Below are positions 1 to 8,798 of a stretch of DNA of 36,177 nt, in pieces. The notes under the pieces are model-generated. The model was not told the DNA's origin. It searched no databases and saw only the letters and a list, made by a program, of their open reading frames with translations. How positions within the stretch are numbered: the stretch's first letter is position 1; each line of letters opens with the position of its first letter. Made by a program: the position numbers and the translations under genes. This DNA is from Bryobacterales bacterium (lineage in GTDB: Bacteria > Acidobacteriota > Terriglobia > Bryobacterales > Bryobacteraceae), in the NCBI GenBank assembly GCA_025350625.1, contig JANXXL010000260.1, positions 1 to 36,177 of the forward strand. Direction: 5' to 3'.

Positions 1-1446
1 CGCGGTGCCGGTAACCACTTGCTGACCCTCGGTCAGGCCGCTAAGGATTTCGGTATAGTTGCCATCCGTGAGGCCCAGCTTGACGGGCACTCGTTTGAGC
101 TTGCCCTGATCAAGAACGTAAACCGCTTGAGCCGCTTGGGCGCCCGGAGTACCACCGCGACGGCCTCCTTTGCCTTGGCCTTTCCCACTGCCGGGGGTGG
201 TGGGGGCCGCCGCGACCGGGTGGAAGCGCAGAGCGGCTACGGGCAGCCGCAAAGCCTGCCGCGCTGCTCCGTTGATGATTCTTACATTCGCGGTCATGCC
301 GGGGAAAAGCTTTAAATCCGGGTTAGAAACCGAAACCACCACGTCGTAAGTCACAACGTTCTGGACGTTGATGGGGGCCTGGCGAATCTGCGCCACCTCT
401 CCGGGAAAGATCACTCCCGGATAGGCATCCACCGTGAAATTGGCCGGCTGACCTACCCTAATGGGACCGACGTCGGATTCGTCCACATTGGTATCTACCT
501 GCATTTTGGTCAGATCCTGCGCGATTTGGAAGATCGTGGGTGCCTGAAAGGACGCCGCCACCGTCTGGCCGACATCCATATTGCGGGAGATTACGGTGCC
601 GTCTACCGGCGCAACAATCTGCGTGTGCGCCAAATCCAACTGCGCTTGTTCGAGCGTGGCGGTAGTTTGTTTCACCTGCGATTGGGCCTGATCTAGTTGC
701 GTCTGGGTGACGTCTTTTTGCGCCTGCGCGGACGTCACTGAGGATTGCGCGGCCGTTACCGCGGATTGTGCGGCATCCAAGCTGGCGACAGCCTGGTCAT
801 AGGCGGCCTGGTACGTATCGGCCTCTTCCCGCGAAATCAGCCCTTGTTTCACCATTTCGATGCGCCGCTCGTTCTTGATTTTTGCGTCGGCGACCGCGCT
901 TTGCGCGTGTGCCAGATTGGCTTTTTGGCTGGCGACGTTGGCTTGCGCGCCCGCTATATCCGATTGGGCTTTGGCGATCGCGGCGCGAGCGCTGACCACC
1001 GAAGCTTTCGCGCTGTCAACCGCAGCGCGGGTCTGATCTACGTGAGCCTGGAAGATGGCGGGGTCGATGCGCGCCACCAACTGTCCCGCTTTAACTTTGG
1101 TATTAAAATCAGCGTGCAGTTCGAGAATGTTGCCGGACACCTGGCTGCCTACTTGAACCGTTTTGACAGCATTGACGTTACCGGTGGCGGTAATAGCAGC
1201 TTCTATATCGCCTCGGTCAATGGGTGCAGTGAGATAGGCTGGCTGGGATGGTCCCCGCAAATAATACACGGCAGCGGCTGCGAGAAGCACCATCAGACTG
1301 GCCACCAGCCACCACTTTCCTCGTTTTCGCGGGGCCAAAGCACCCCTTACGGGCGGGGTGTGCTGCTCCGGTGGCGGCAGCGCCCGAGCCGTGGGTGGTT
1401 TAGAATCATCAATTACCGGCGGGTTAAGCAACTCTGTCGTGGGCAC
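1..1446 (-). CDS. HlyD/MacA-type efflux periplasmic adaptor (C-terminus beyond window)
   Basis: This is a membrane-fusion protein that would bridge an inner-membrane pump (ABC or RND) to an outer-membrane channel. The frame is open from a GTG at 1446 to the left edge, giving 482 codons with no stop. The GTG is preceded by a perfect AGGAGG (1452-1457, 5 nt spacing). The translation shows a proline-rich cytoplasmic N-terminus, one membrane anchor at about residues 49-66 (KWWLVASLMVLLAAAAVYYL), then a barrel-sandwich start (GNVNAVKTVQVGSQVSGNI). A long Ala/Gln-rich alpha-helical hairpin follows, then the return lipoyl half (VAPVDGTVISRNMDVGQTV) and a beta-barrel region. A Gly-rich insert (GSGKGQGKGGRGG) lies near the end. 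The pump partner is presumably further left, outside the window. lepA lies 50 bp upstream on the same strand, probably only by chance. The family is confident; the substrate cannot be told. Confidence 0.85.
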   Translation of the reverse strand, partial: MPTTELLNPPVIDDSKPPTARALPPPEQHTPPVRGALAPRKRGKWWLVASLMVLLAAAAVYYLRGPSQPAYLTAPIDRGDIEAAITATGNVNAVKTVQVGSQVSGNILELHADFNTKVKAGQLVARIDPAIFQAHVDQTRAAVDSAKASVVSARAAIAKAQSDIAGAQANVASQKANLAHAQSAVADAKIKNERRIEMVKQGLISREEADTYQAAYDQAVASLDAAQSAVTAAQSSVTSAQAQKDVTQTQLDQAQSQVKQTTATLEQAQLDLAHTQIVAPVDGTVISRNMDVGQTVAASFQAPTIFQIAQDLTKMQVDTNVDESDVGPIRVGQPANFTVDAYPGVIFPGEVAQIRQAPINVQNVVTYDVVVSVSNPDLKLFPGMTANVRIINGAARQALRLPVAALRFHPVAAAPTTPGSGKGQGKGGRRGGTPGAQAAQAVYVLDQGKLKRVPVKLGLTDGNYTEILSGLTEGQQVVTGTA

Positions 1447-1496
1447 TGTGCCCTCCTAACAACTTAGTTGGTTGCAATTACCCTGCCGTGCCGAAT

Positions 1497-3311
1497 TTAA
1501 TCGCTATCACTCCCGCTACTTACTTTGAGGACCGCCAGGAAGGCTTCCTGGGGGATCTCGACCCTCCCCACGCGTTTCATTCGGCGCTTGCCTTCTTTCT
1601 GCTTTTCGAGCAGTTTGCGCTTGCGTGAAATATCGCCGCCGTAGCACTTTGCGAGCACATTCTTGCGCAGGGCCGCAATTGTTTCGCGCGCGATGATCTT
1701 GTTGCCGATAGCCGCCTGCAAGGCCACTTCGAACATTTGCCGCGGGATTAGTTTCCGCAATCGTTCGATCAGCACTTTGCCGCGCTCGTAGGCAAACTCC
1801 TTGTGTACGATCATCGACAGCGCATCCACCGGTTCACCGGCTACTAATACGTCGAGTTTCACCAGGGCCGATGCGCGATAACCGGACAAGTGATAGTCGA
1901 GCGATGCGTAACCACGCGAAGCCGACTTCAAGCGGTCATAGAAATCCAGCACGATCTCATTGAGTGGCATCTCGTACAACAACATCACGCGTCCCGAGCC
2001 GATGTACTCAAACTTCTTCTGGATGCCGCGTTTCTCTTCGAGCAGCTTCAGAATTTCGCCCAGATATTCTTCGCGCGTAATCACGGTGGCGTCGATGATC
2101 GGTTCGTCGATTTCTTTTATCTCAGAAGGGTCGGGAAACTTCTGTGGATTGTCGATCTCAATTACGTCTCCGTTGGTGGCGGTGACGCGGTAGCGCACGC
2201 CGGGCGCTGTGGTAATGAGATCGATCTCAAACTCGCGTTCGAGGCGCTCCTGAATGATTTCAAGGTGCAGAAGGCCCAGGAAGCCGCAACGGAATCCGAA
2301 GCCGAGCGCAGCGGAATGTTCAGGCTCAAAGCTGAAGGCGCTGTCATTCAAACGCAGCTTCTCGAGAGCGTCACGGAGCAGTCCATGCTCATGCGATTCG
2401 ACGGGATATAAGCCCGCAAACACCATGGCTTTGAGGGGCTCGAATCCCGGCAAAGGCTCCGAAGCCGGAGCCGCATCATTGGTAATGGTGTCGCCGATCT
2501 GAGCGTCTGAAACCGTCTTGATGGTCGCAAACAGGAACCCGACTTCGCCCGCGGCCAGCTCATCGCAAGGGACTGGCTTCGGCGATTGATAGCCTACGCC
2601 TTCCACCTCATGAACGCTGCCGTTATTCCACAGGCGAATCTTCATGCCTTTCCGAACCCGGCCATCCACTACGCGCGCCAAAATGATGACCCCTCGGTAG
2701 GAATCAAACCAAGAATCGAAGATCAGCGCCCGCAGCGGTGCGTCGGGCGATCCCTTGGGCGGAGGAACTTTCTTCACCACGGCTTCGAGGATTTCGTCGA
2801 TACCCACGCCGTTCTTCGCACTAGCAAGCACGGCTTCGCTCGCATCCAGCCCGATCACGCTCTCGATCTGCTCGCGAATCCTGTCCGGCTCGGCCGATGG
2901 TAAATCGATTTTGTTGATGACGGGAATGATTTCGAGGTTGTGATGCAGGGCCAGATAGGTGTTGGCGAGGGTCTGGGCTTCCACACCCTGCGACGCGTCG
3001 ACCACCAGCAACGCACCCTCGCACGCCTGTAAGCTTCGCGAAACTTCGTAGCTGAAATCCACGTGGCCCGGCGTGTCGATCAGGTTGAGCTGGTAATCCT
3101 GGCCGTCTTTCGCGCGATAATCCAGGCGCACCGCGTGGGCTTTGATGGTGATGCCGCGCTCGCGTTCGAGGTCCATCGTATCCAGCACCTGCGCCATCAT
3201 TTCGCGTTGGCTAAGCGCGCCGGTGACTTCGAGAAGCCGGTCGGCGAGCGTCGATTTTCCGTGGTCGATGTGCGCAATGATAGAGAAATTGCGGATATGA
3301 GAAGGATCCAT
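1497..3311 (-). CDS. lepA: Elongation factor 4 (LepA), ribosome-associated GTPase
   Basis: EF4/LepA is a translational GTPase that acts on the ribosome during initiation/elongation stress. All G motifs are visible: AHIDHGKST (G1), DTPGHVDF (G3), NKIDLP (G4) and SAKNG (G5). The LepA-specific C-terminal domain follows, rich in basic residues ([20 protein letters not shown]). I chose the ATG at 3311, which starts [21 protein letters not shown] and gives 604 residues, close to the usual length. A TTG nine codons upstream (3338) is also in frame but adds residues not expected in the family and would run into the shared promoter region. It is divergent from ribH, with only 37 bp between the two starts. 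Confidence 0.97.
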   Translation of the reverse strand: MDPSHIRNFSIIAHIDHGKSTLADRLLEVTGALSQREMMAQVLDTMDLERERGITIKAHAVRLDYRAKDGQDYQLNLIDTPGHVDFSYEVSRSLQACEGALLVVDASQGVEAQTLANTYLALHHNLEIIPVINKIDLPSAEPDRIREQIESVIGLDASEAVLASAKNGVGIDEILEAVVKKVPPPKGSPDAPLRALIFDSWFDSYRGVIILARVVDGRVRKGMKIRLWNNGSVHEVEGVGYQSPKPVPCDELAAGEVGFLFATIKTVSDAQIGDTITNDAAPASEPLPGFEPLKAMVFAGLYPVESHEHGLLRDALEKLRLNDSAFSFEPEHSAALGFGFRCGFLGLLHLEIIQERLEREFEIDLITTAPGVRYRVTATNGDVIEIDNPQKFPDPSEIKEIDEPIIDATVITREEYLGEILKLLEEKRGIQKKFEYIGSGRVMLLYEMPLNEIVLDFYDRLKSASRGYASLDYHLSGYRASALVKLDVLVAGEPVDALSMIVHKEFAYERGKVLIERLRKLIPRQMFEVALQAAIGNKIIARETIAALRKNVLAKCYGGDISRKRKLLEKQKEGKRRMKRVGRVEIPQEAFLAVLKVSSGSDSD

Positions 3312-3336
3312 TGAGGTAAGATGGTGCCGGAAACCC

Positions 3337-3343
3337 AATTATC
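3337..3343. promoter_or_regulatory. Possible shared -10 region of the divergent lepA/ribH pair
   Basis: The 37-bp gap between lepA and ribH has one AT-rich core. Read on the plus strand it gives AATTAT ending 6 bp before the ribH ATG. On the minus strand the same bases give GATAAT, about 27 bp from the lepA ATG. No convincing -35 box is seen for either direction. This is an inference from position and resemblance to the sigma-70 -10 consensus. Confidence 0.3.
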
Positions 3344-3348
3344 CCACG

Positions 3349-3801
3349 ATGTCCGCGGATTCACTCAATTGGCAGCAATTAAACGCGAATGGCCTCAACT
3401 TCGCCATTTTGGTGGCGCGGTTCAATAGCGCCATCACGGAAAAGCTGCTGGCGGGCGCGCGCGAAGCCCTTACCAAAGCGGGTGCGAAGAGCCAGGAAGT
3501 GTTCTATGTTCCCGGCGCTTTCGAACTGCCTTTCGCGGCGAAAAAACTTGCGGAGCGCGGCGATTTCGATGCCATCGTTGCGCTGGGCGCGGTGATTCGC
3601 GGAGAAACGCCGCATTTCGAATACGTCGCGGGGGAAGCGGCGCGCGGGTTGCAGCAGGCTGCGCTCGAAACTGGAGTACCTATCGCTTTCGGCGTCCTCA
3701 CTACCGACAATCAGGAACAGGCGGAAGCACGTGCGGGCGGCGCCGCCGGCAACAAAGGTTTCGACGCCGCGATGACGGCGGTAGAAATGGCGCGGTTTTA
3801 A
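3349..3801 (+). CDS. ribH: 6,7-dimethyl-8-ribityllumazine synthase
   Basis: Lumazine synthase catalyses the penultimate step of riboflavin biosynthesis, condensing 5-amino-6-ribitylaminouracil with 3,4-dihydroxy-2-butanone 4-phosphate. The 150-residue length is typical. Visible motifs are [29 protein letters not shown], the substrate loop [16 protein letters not shown] with the conserved His (H89), and [18 protein letters not shown] with the phosphate-binding Arg region. The ATG at 3349 is the first good start; no Shine-Dalgarno precedes it, and a -10-like AATTAT ends 6 bp upstream, so the message may be nearly leaderless. It is followed after 3 bp by nusB, a gene order common in bacteria. 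Confidence 0.96.
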   Translation: MSADSLNWQQLNANGLNFAILVARFNSAITEKLLAGAREALTKAGAKSQEVFYVPGAFELPFAAKKLAERGDFDAIVALGAVIRGETPHFEYVAGEAARGLQQAALETGVPIAFGVLTTDNQEQAEARAGGAAGNKGFDAAMTAVEMARF

Positions 3802-3804
3802 TAC

Positions 3805-4239
3805 ATGCCCGCTCGCCATCGCTCCCGGCAACGCGCGCTACAGATTCTGTTCCTATGGGACCAGCGTAAGCAGGACGTTGGCGAAGCGATCTCTTCGTTC
3901 TACGAGACGCTCGGAATGGACGAGGAAGATCCGCAGCCCACGCCCGCCGATGAGTTTATGGAAAGCCTGGTGCGTGGTGCGGCCGCCGACTCGAAAGGAA
4001 TTGACGAGCGCATCAGCGCTAAATCCGCAAACTGGCGAATCGAGCGCATGCCTGCGGTCGACCGCAACATCCTGCGCCTGGCAGTTTATGAGATGAACCA
4101 GTTGAAGACTCCGCCGGCCATCGTGATCGATGAAGCTCTGGAACTCGCACGCCAGTTTTCAGGCGAGGAATCCGTGGCGTTCATCAATGGGGTCCTCGAC
4201 GCGGTGCGGCGCGATGAAGGCCAGCCAATTACGCCGTGA
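3805..4239 (+). CDS. nusB: Transcription antitermination factor NusB
   Basis: NusB pairs with NusE (S10) on boxA RNA and supports antitermination in rRNA operons. The 144-residue protein begins MPARHRSRQRALQILFLWD, the characteristic Arg-rich N-terminal helix. It ends with the conserved IVIDEALELARQFSGEESVAFINGVLD-type segment (about residues 107-133). It starts 3 bp after the ribH stop, and its stop overlaps the start of the next gene by 4 bp (GTGA, 4236-4239), so translation is likely coupled along the operon. Nothing looks unusual. Confidence 0.95.
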   Translation: MPARHRSRQRALQILFLWDQRKQDVGEAISSFYETLGMDEEDPQPTPADEFMESLVRGAAADSKGIDERISAKSANWRIERMPAVDRNILRLAVYEMNQLKTPPAIVIDEALELARQFSGEESVAFINGVLDAVRRDEGQPITP

Positions 4240-4973
4240 GTGCGCTTAAAATCGTTCTGATTTCTCCGCGCAATCCTCTCAATATCGGAGCCGCTGCCCG
4301 GGCCATGAGCAACTTCGGTTTCTCGGAACTCAGGCTGGTAAATCCTTATGCCGTCGCCTTCCGCGAAGCGCGTTCGGCTGTGAAAGCGCACGCCGTCCTC
4401 GAACACGCCCGCGAGTATCCTACCGTCGCCGAGGCCGTGGCCGATTGCACTTTAGTGGTCGGAACCACAGCTATTGGACCTCGCGTGCTGGAACACCCGC
4501 TGCGGCGCTTGGAATTCGGCGGCAAACTCATCGCACGAAAAATCGCGACATCGCCGGTTGCGCTCCTCTTCGGCTCCGAAAAATTTGGCCTTTCGAATGA
4601 GGACATGTCGTATTGCCACTGGCTGATGCGCATCCCGGCGCGGGAGGAACACGGCTCTATGAACCTGGGGCAGGCCGTGGCCGTGTGCCTTTATGAGATC
4701 ATCCGCAACCCGGCAGCGGCCAAAATTGCACCGGAAGCCAAGCGCCCAGCCGATGCGGCTCACCTCGAACACGTCACGGAATTTCTGGAGACGATTCTCG
4801 ATCGTTCCGGATACGTCCACGCCCGTGTCGAAGGATCCACCCGAATGAAAATTCGACGCCTGGTGCGTCGCCTGCAGTTGAATGCACATGATGCGGAGGT
4901 CTGGCTAGGCATGCTACGCCAAATTCTGTGGAAGCTGGAACACACCTCGGATTCCGGCTCTCGCGGCGAATGA
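4236..4973 (+). CDS. TrmH/SpoU-family RNA 2'-O-methyltransferase (TrmJ-like)
   Basis: This is a SPOUT-class methyltransferase expected to transfer a methyl group from SAM to a ribose 2'-OH, probably in tRNA. The 245 residues carry the TrmJ-type N-terminus (LISPRNPLNIGAAARAMSNFG), motif 2 (LLFGSEKFGLSNEDM) and the knot motif 3 (SMNLGQAVAVCLYEI). A C-terminal helical extension of about 70 residues follows. The GTG start overlaps the nusB stop (GTGA), which fixes it. In E. coli TrmJ methylates position 32 of tRNA; whether this protein does the same is inference from family resemblance. Confidence 0.88.
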   Translation: MSALKIVLISPRNPLNIGAAARAMSNFGFSELRLVNPYAVAFREARSAVKAHAVLEHAREYPTVAEAVADCTLVVGTTAIGPRVLEHPLRRLEFGGKLIARKIATSPVALLFGSEKFGLSNEDMSYCHWLMRIPAREEHGSMNLGQAVAVCLYEIIRNPAAAKIAPEAKRPADAAHLEHVTEFLETILDRSGYVHARVEGSTRMKIRRLVRRLQLNAHDAEVWLGMLRQILWKLEHTSDSGSRGE

Positions 4974-4989
4974 TATTCTGATTTCATCC

Positions 4990-5211
4990 ATGACAAAAGT
5001 GACGCTGCACTACGATCTGACCCGGCCGTTGGGCGATGAGGACTTTGAAAACATCGCTAACGTGCACGCGACCTACGGCATGGCGCGCGTTCAGGTGTCG
5101 CCGTCGCTCGACAAGATTACGGTCGATTACGATGCCTCGCGCCTGATGCGTAAGGACGTCGAAGCGGTCCTCGCCAGCCACGGAATTCCGATTCGCGCCG
5201 CGGCCGCCTAA
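4990..5211 (+). CDS. Small HMA-fold-like protein without the CxxC metal motif
   Basis: A 73-residue protein I cannot assign to a characterised family. Its predicted order is strand-helix-strand-strand-helix-strand: [58 protein letters not shown]. That is the beta-alpha-beta-beta-alpha-beta layout of heavy-metal-associated (HMA) ferredoxin-like domains. The loop where HMA domains carry CxxC contains no cysteine (TRPLGDED), so classical copper binding is unlikely. It begins 16 bp after the methyltransferase stop and probably belongs to the ribH operon. Its TAA stop overlaps the TAG of the convergent glycosylase gene within the four bases CTAA. Confidence 0.7.
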   Translation: MTKVTLHYDLTRPLGDEDFENIANVHATYGMARVQVSPSLDKITVDYDASRLMRKDVEAVLASHGIPIRAAAA

Positions 5212-6122
5212 TCGCGCGAGCTTTGCCTCATCGTGAGCGTTTCAAGCTCCTCAGGAGTTTTGGGCCAGTCTTCGCGCAGGAGCCGCGAGAGAGCGCGATC
5301 GGCCAGCAGCTTTCCACCGGTCTGACAGTGGGGGCAGTAGTTGGTCTCGTTCGCGGCATAGCGGATTCGCTGGATCTTCGAGCCACATTTCAGACAAGCC
5401 TGCCGGTATCGGCCGTGAACCGCCATACCTTCGCGAAAGGCCGTCACTTTTTCAGGAAAGCTTGCGCCGGCCTCTTCGCGGAGCCGTTCAATCCAACTCG
5501 TTAGTATCGCGCGACTAGCGTTAAAGAGCCGCTCAATCTCCCCGTCAGAGAGCTTTTGCGTGAGGGCCAGTGGGGATAGCTGCGCTTCAAAGAGGATCTC
5601 GTCGGAATACGCATTGCCAATACCGCTGAAGAGCCGCGGATCGCTCAAGGCTCGCTTCAGCGTGTGGTTGGCCGAGGTCAGGGCCGCGCCGAAGCGCTCC
5701 AAATTTGCATCGAGCACTTCCAAGCCGCCTGGATCGATCGCTCGCAGGCCCTCCTCACCCGCGGCCACGTGCAGCGACGCTCGTTTCCGCGATCCCGCTT
5801 CTGTTAAGAGCAGAGTCCCGTTGGGAAAATCGAATGCGGCTACGCCACGGGGCTTGGATAACTTTGCTCCGCGAACGCGCCAATGCAGGCGGCCAGCGAT
5901 CATAAGATGCAGCACTAGCCACGAATCCTTTTCGAAGCCAATGCAAATTCGTTTACCGAGCCTGCGCAAGCGCGTTACAGTCTTGCCAGGGACGCTTTCA
6001 AGCGGCGGTTCCACGGTCCGTAAGAGGAACGGGCTGGCGATGCGTACAGCCTCCAGCTTCTGCCCGAGGATGCGCTTCTCCAGAGCCTCTATGTACACGA
6101 CAACGTCAGGCAGTTCGGGCAA
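5208..6122 (-). CDS. Fpg/Nei-family DNA glycosylase
   Basis: This is a bifunctional DNA glycosylase/AP lyase of base-excision repair. It begins [10 protein letters not shown], keeping the catalytic Pro2 (N-terminal after Met removal) and Glu3. The beta-clamp Lys is present in [11 protein letters not shown]. The helix-two-turn-helix shows as [20 protein letters not shown], and a C-terminal zinc finger has two CxxC pairs (CLKCG and CPHC). The length of 304 is about 30 residues longer than typical Fpg, with a C-terminal tail after the finger. The finger reads [11 protein letters not shown], where Fpg usually has an Arg-containing GRST/GRGT turn, so substrate preference may differ from classical 8-oxoguanine enzymes. 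It lies 9 bp downstream of the P1 peptidase gene, probably co-transcribed. Confidence 0.9.
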   Translation of the reverse strand: MPELPDVVVYIEALEKRILGQKLEAVRIASPFLLRTVEPPLESVPGKTVTRLRRLGKRICIGFEKDSWLVLHLMIAGRLHWRVRGAKLSKPRGVAAFDFPNGTLLLTEAGSRKRASLHVAAGEEGLRAIDPGGLEVLDANLERFGAALTSANHTLKRALSDPRLFSGIGNAYSDEILFEAQLSPLALTQKLSDGEIERLFNASRAILTSWIERLREEAGASFPEKVTAFREGMAVHGRYRQACLKCGSKIQRIRYAANETNYCPHCQTGGKLLADRALSRLLREDWPKTPEELETLTMRQSSRD

Positions 6123-6131
6123 GCGGATAAC

Positions 6132-7115
6132 CTACTTCTTCAACCCCGGCAGTCCGCCTAGCGATGGCGACATCCGCACCGCGCGCAAAATTGCTTGCAC
6201 CACCGCTTCGGCCGCGGCCACGCCCAGTGCGTCAATGGGGGCGTGTGCCGATCCGCCCGGCGGCGCTGCCGACATTGCCACCACCAGATCCCCGTCCGAC
6301 ATGGTGTTGACGGGATTAATCGCGCGTGCCATTCCCAACTGCCCCATCTGCGCCAGTTTGGTGGCTTCGAGTTTAGTGAGAACCGCGTTGGTTGCCACGA
6401 CCACCAGCGTGGTGTTTTCACGGGTAAAGCCGGTCGGACCCATGCTTTTCATAAGGCGCGCACTGTCGGCGAAGTTCTTTTCTTCGGGGAGTGCATCGGG
6501 CGTCCTGCGCGCGCCCGCCACGATTCTGCCGCTGGCCGGGTCCAGCACGTCGCCGAGGGCATTGACTACTGCCAGCGCCGATACCAGCACGCCGGCATTC
6601 CGGCCTTCGAGAGGCACCGTCCACGATCCCACCCCGGATTTCATCGCCTGCTTCATCCCCAGAATCTTGCCGATAGTAGCGCCGGTTCCCGCGCCCACCG
6701 CGCCCTCGACCACCGCCTTGTCATCAGCGGCCGCCGCCGCTCTTTCCGCCATCTCGCGCGTAGGCCGCACGCTTTTCTTACCCAAGCCAAGGTCGTAGAG
6801 GATCGCGCCTACTACAATAGGCACCGGCCCCGCGGTCGTCTTGAAACCGACGCCCTTATGGTCCAAAAACCGGCGCACTCCGCTGGCCGATTCGAGGCCA
6901 AAAGCACTGCCGCCCGAAAACACCACTCCGTGAATTCTGGGCGTCACGTGCATGGGATTCAGCACATCCCACTCATCCACGCCGGTGGCCGACCCGCGGA
7001 TGTCGCCCCCCGCCACCGCGCCTTGCTCAGAGAGCACTACCGTGCACCCCGTCAATCCGTCATAATCGGATGCATGGCCCACTAATATTCCGGGGATATC
7101 GGTGAGGCCCTTCAT
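6132..7115 (-). CDS. P1-family peptidase (DmpA/beta-peptidyl aminopeptidase type)
   Basis: The family are self-cleaving N-terminal-nucleophile aminopeptidases/amidases related to L-aminopeptidase/D-esterase DmpA. The 327-residue protein starts GLTDIPGILVGHASDYDGLTGCTVV and has the family signature HGVVFSGGSAFGLESASGV. The predicted autocleavage site is before Thr235 in ENTTLVVVATNA, which would give a larger alpha and a smaller beta chain. The C-terminal NTMSDGDLVVAMS segment is also typical. No signal peptide is seen, so it is probably cytoplasmic. No Shine-Dalgarno precedes the ATG; the minus strand has TAATAT at 7127-7132, only 11 bp upstream. The physiological substrate is unknown. Confidence 0.92.
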   Translation of the reverse strand: MKGLTDIPGILVGHASDYDGLTGCTVVLSEQGAVAGGDIRGSATGVDEWDVLNPMHVTPRIHGVVFSGGSAFGLESASGVRRFLDHKGVGFKTTAGPVPIVVGAILYDLGLGKKSVRPTREMAERAAAAADDKAVVEGAVGAGTGATIGKILGMKQAMKSGVGSWTVPLEGRNAGVLVSALAVVNALGDVLDPASGRIVAGARRTPDALPEEKNFADSARLMKSMGPTGFTRENTTLVVVATNAVLTKLEATKLAQMGQLGMARAINPVNTMSDGDLVVAMSAAPPGGSAHAPIDALGVAAAEAVVQAILRAVRMSPSLGGLPGLKK

Positions 7116-7173
7116 TTTGCGCTTTCATATTAACATCAGCCATGCCAGCATCCATCAAGCCGGGAGACTCTGA

Positions 7174-7932
7174 TTGCTCGACTTTCTAAAGACGCCTGTC
7201 GAGACATTCCAGGAGTTTCTGTTCTTGAGCGGCCGCGCATTTCGCAACATTTTTCGCTCGCCTCATTACAGCGACGACATCATCTTGCAGATGGACGCCA
7301 TTGGGGTCGGCTCGCTGTTCATCGTAAGCCTAATCGGCTTCTTCAGCGGCGTAGTGATGGCCCTTCAGATGTCGCGGGCGCTCGCGACCTACGGTGCGCA
7401 GGGGCAAATCGGTCAGATCGTCTCGATCACTCTGGTGCGCGAACTGGGGCCGGTGCTAGCGTCGCTGTTAGTGGCAGGACGCAACGCCAGCGGCATAGCC
7501 AGCGAATTGGGTTCCATGCGCGTAACCGAGCAGATTGACGCCATGCGCGCTTTAGGCACTGACCCCATCCAGAAGCTGGTGACGCCCCGGTTGATAGCCA
7601 TGGCCTTCATGCTCCCCCTATTAACCATCATTGCGGACTTCCTGGGTCTGATCGGCGGTTACTTTATCGCTTACACCATGCTGAACATCACCACCTCGCA
7701 ATACTGGAGCACCGCCTGGCGGGTTCTGGAGTACAACGATCTCACCCAGGGGCTGCTCAAGCCGTTTCTGTTCGCCATCGTGATTGCGCTGGTGGGCTGT
7801 TATTACGGAATCAATACTACCGGCGGCACGCAGGGCGTGGGCCGCTCCACCACTAAAGCGGTGGTCGTGTCTTCGGTTTGGATCTTCATCATCACCGCCA
7901 TGCTTGACCCGCTGTTTGTGAACCTGAAATGA
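7174..7932 (+). CDS. MlaE-family lipid ABC transporter permease
   Basis: MlaE-type permeases form the inner-membrane core of MCE systems that move phospholipids between inner and outer membranes. The 252-residue protein has about five membrane segments and the family hallmark run LVRELGPVLASLLVAGRNAS followed by IASELGSMRVTEQIDAM. It ends in GGTQGVGRSTTKAVVVSS, also conserved in the family. I chose the TTG at 7174 because GGGAG lies at 7162-7166 with 7-nt spacing; the nearby ATG at 7142 is out of frame. The stop overlaps the next start (ATGA), so the permease and ATPase are coupled. Confidence 0.93.
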   Translation: MLDFLKTPVETFQEFLFLSGRAFRNIFRSPHYSDDIILQMDAIGVGSLFIVSLIGFFSGVVMALQMSRALATYGAQGQIGQIVSITLVRELGPVLASLLVAGRNASGIASELGSMRVTEQIDAMRALGTDPIQKLVTPRLIAMAFMLPLLTIIADFLGLIGGYFIAYTMLNITTSQYWSTAWRVLEYNDLTQGLLKPFLFAIVIALVGCYYGINTTGGTQGVGRSTTKAVVVSSVWIFIITAMLDPLFVNLK

Positions 7933-8792
7933 CCGCGAACGATATTGCCCCCCGAACTCCTGCCAAGCCCAGCGATGTTCCGGCAGTGCGCTTCGAAGAC
8001 GTGAATCTCGCTTTCGGCGACACGCCGGCGCTGGTGCATTTGTCTTTCTCCATGGGCGCGGGGGAAACGCGTGTGGTGTTAGGCGCTGCCGGCAGCGGGA
8101 AAACCATGCTGCTCAAGACCAGCGTCGGCTTGGTCAGGCCGGATTCCGGGCACATATCGCTATTTGGCGAGGAAGTCACCGGCCGCAAAGAAAACCAGTT
8201 ATATGAATTGCGCAGCAAAGTGGGCATCTTGTTCCAGGAAGGCGGCCTGTTCGATTCGCTTACTATCGCTGAGAACGTAGCCTACCCCTTAGTCAACCAG
8301 TTCGCGCTTCACAAAGACGGCAAAGCCCCCACGCCCGAAGAGGTGGACCGGCGGGTCCGCGAGTCTTTGAATTTCGTCGAACTGGAGCACACCCTCGACA
8401 AATTTCCCAGCGAGCTATCGGGAGGCATGCGCCGCCGCGTCGGAATCGCTCGCGCCGTGGTCACCGCTCCGCAACTGGTGTTATATGACTCGCCCACAGC
8501 CGGGCTCGATCCCATCACTGCCAACACCATCATCACCCTGATCCTCAAGGGTCGCGACCTGCATAACACGGCCACCATCATGGTCACCCACCGTTACCAG
8601 GACGGGCATCTGATGGCCAATTTCCGCTACAATCCGAGCAGTGGGAAAATCGAGCACGCCGAGAGCAGCCAGTTGACCACCCGGTTTTTCGTCATGCAGG
8701 AGGGGCGCCTGTTCTTTGAAGGATCGGAAGCGGAATTGCGCGCCAGCACAGATCCCTACGTGCAAAAATTCGCGCGGCCGGGGAGTTCCTAG
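7929..8792 (+). CDS. MlaF-like ABC transporter ATPase with Ser replacing the catalytic Glu
   Basis: This is the ATP-binding subunit paired with the upstream MlaE-like permease. Motifs in the 287 residues: Walker A GAAGSGKT (52-59), Q-loop LFQEGGLFDS (Gln103), signature LSGGM (163-167), Walker B LVLYDS (183-188), D-loop GLDP and H-loop His221. The residue after the Walker B Asp187 is Ser188 (codon TCG, 8490-8492), where ABC ATPases normally have the catalytic Glu. After His221 there is an insertion of about 25 residues (roughly 222-250) before the usual MQEGRLFFEG strand. The usual Mla order (permease, ATPase, MCE protein) and the tight coupling argue that the gene is functional rather than decaying. 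Whether it hydrolyses ATP slowly or by another residue is not visible. Confidence 0.92.
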   Translation: MTANDIAPRTPAKPSDVPAVRFEDVNLAFGDTPALVHLSFSMGAGETRVVLGAAGSGKTMLLKTSVGLVRPDSGHISLFGEEVTGRKENQLYELRSKVGILFQEGGLFDSLTIAENVAYPLVNQFALHKDGKAPTPEEVDRRVRESLNFVELEHTLDKFPSELSGGMRRRVGIARAVVTAPQLVLYDSPTAGLDPITANTIITLILKGRDLHNTATIMVTHRYQDGHLMANFRYNPSSGKIEHAESSQLTTRFFVMQEGRLFFEGSEAELRASTDPYVQKFARPGSS

Positions 8793-8798
8793 ATACCC

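Noticed and set aside
745-1467. Long plus-strand open frame opposite the efflux adaptor
   Set aside because: It is antisense to a clear HlyD-type protein, and its translation shows no domain or signal; high GC makes such shadows common.
5560-6798. 412-codon plus-strand frame
   Set aside because: It runs antisense across two clear genes (glycosylase and P1 peptidase) and is Ser/Arg/Pro-rich with no family features.
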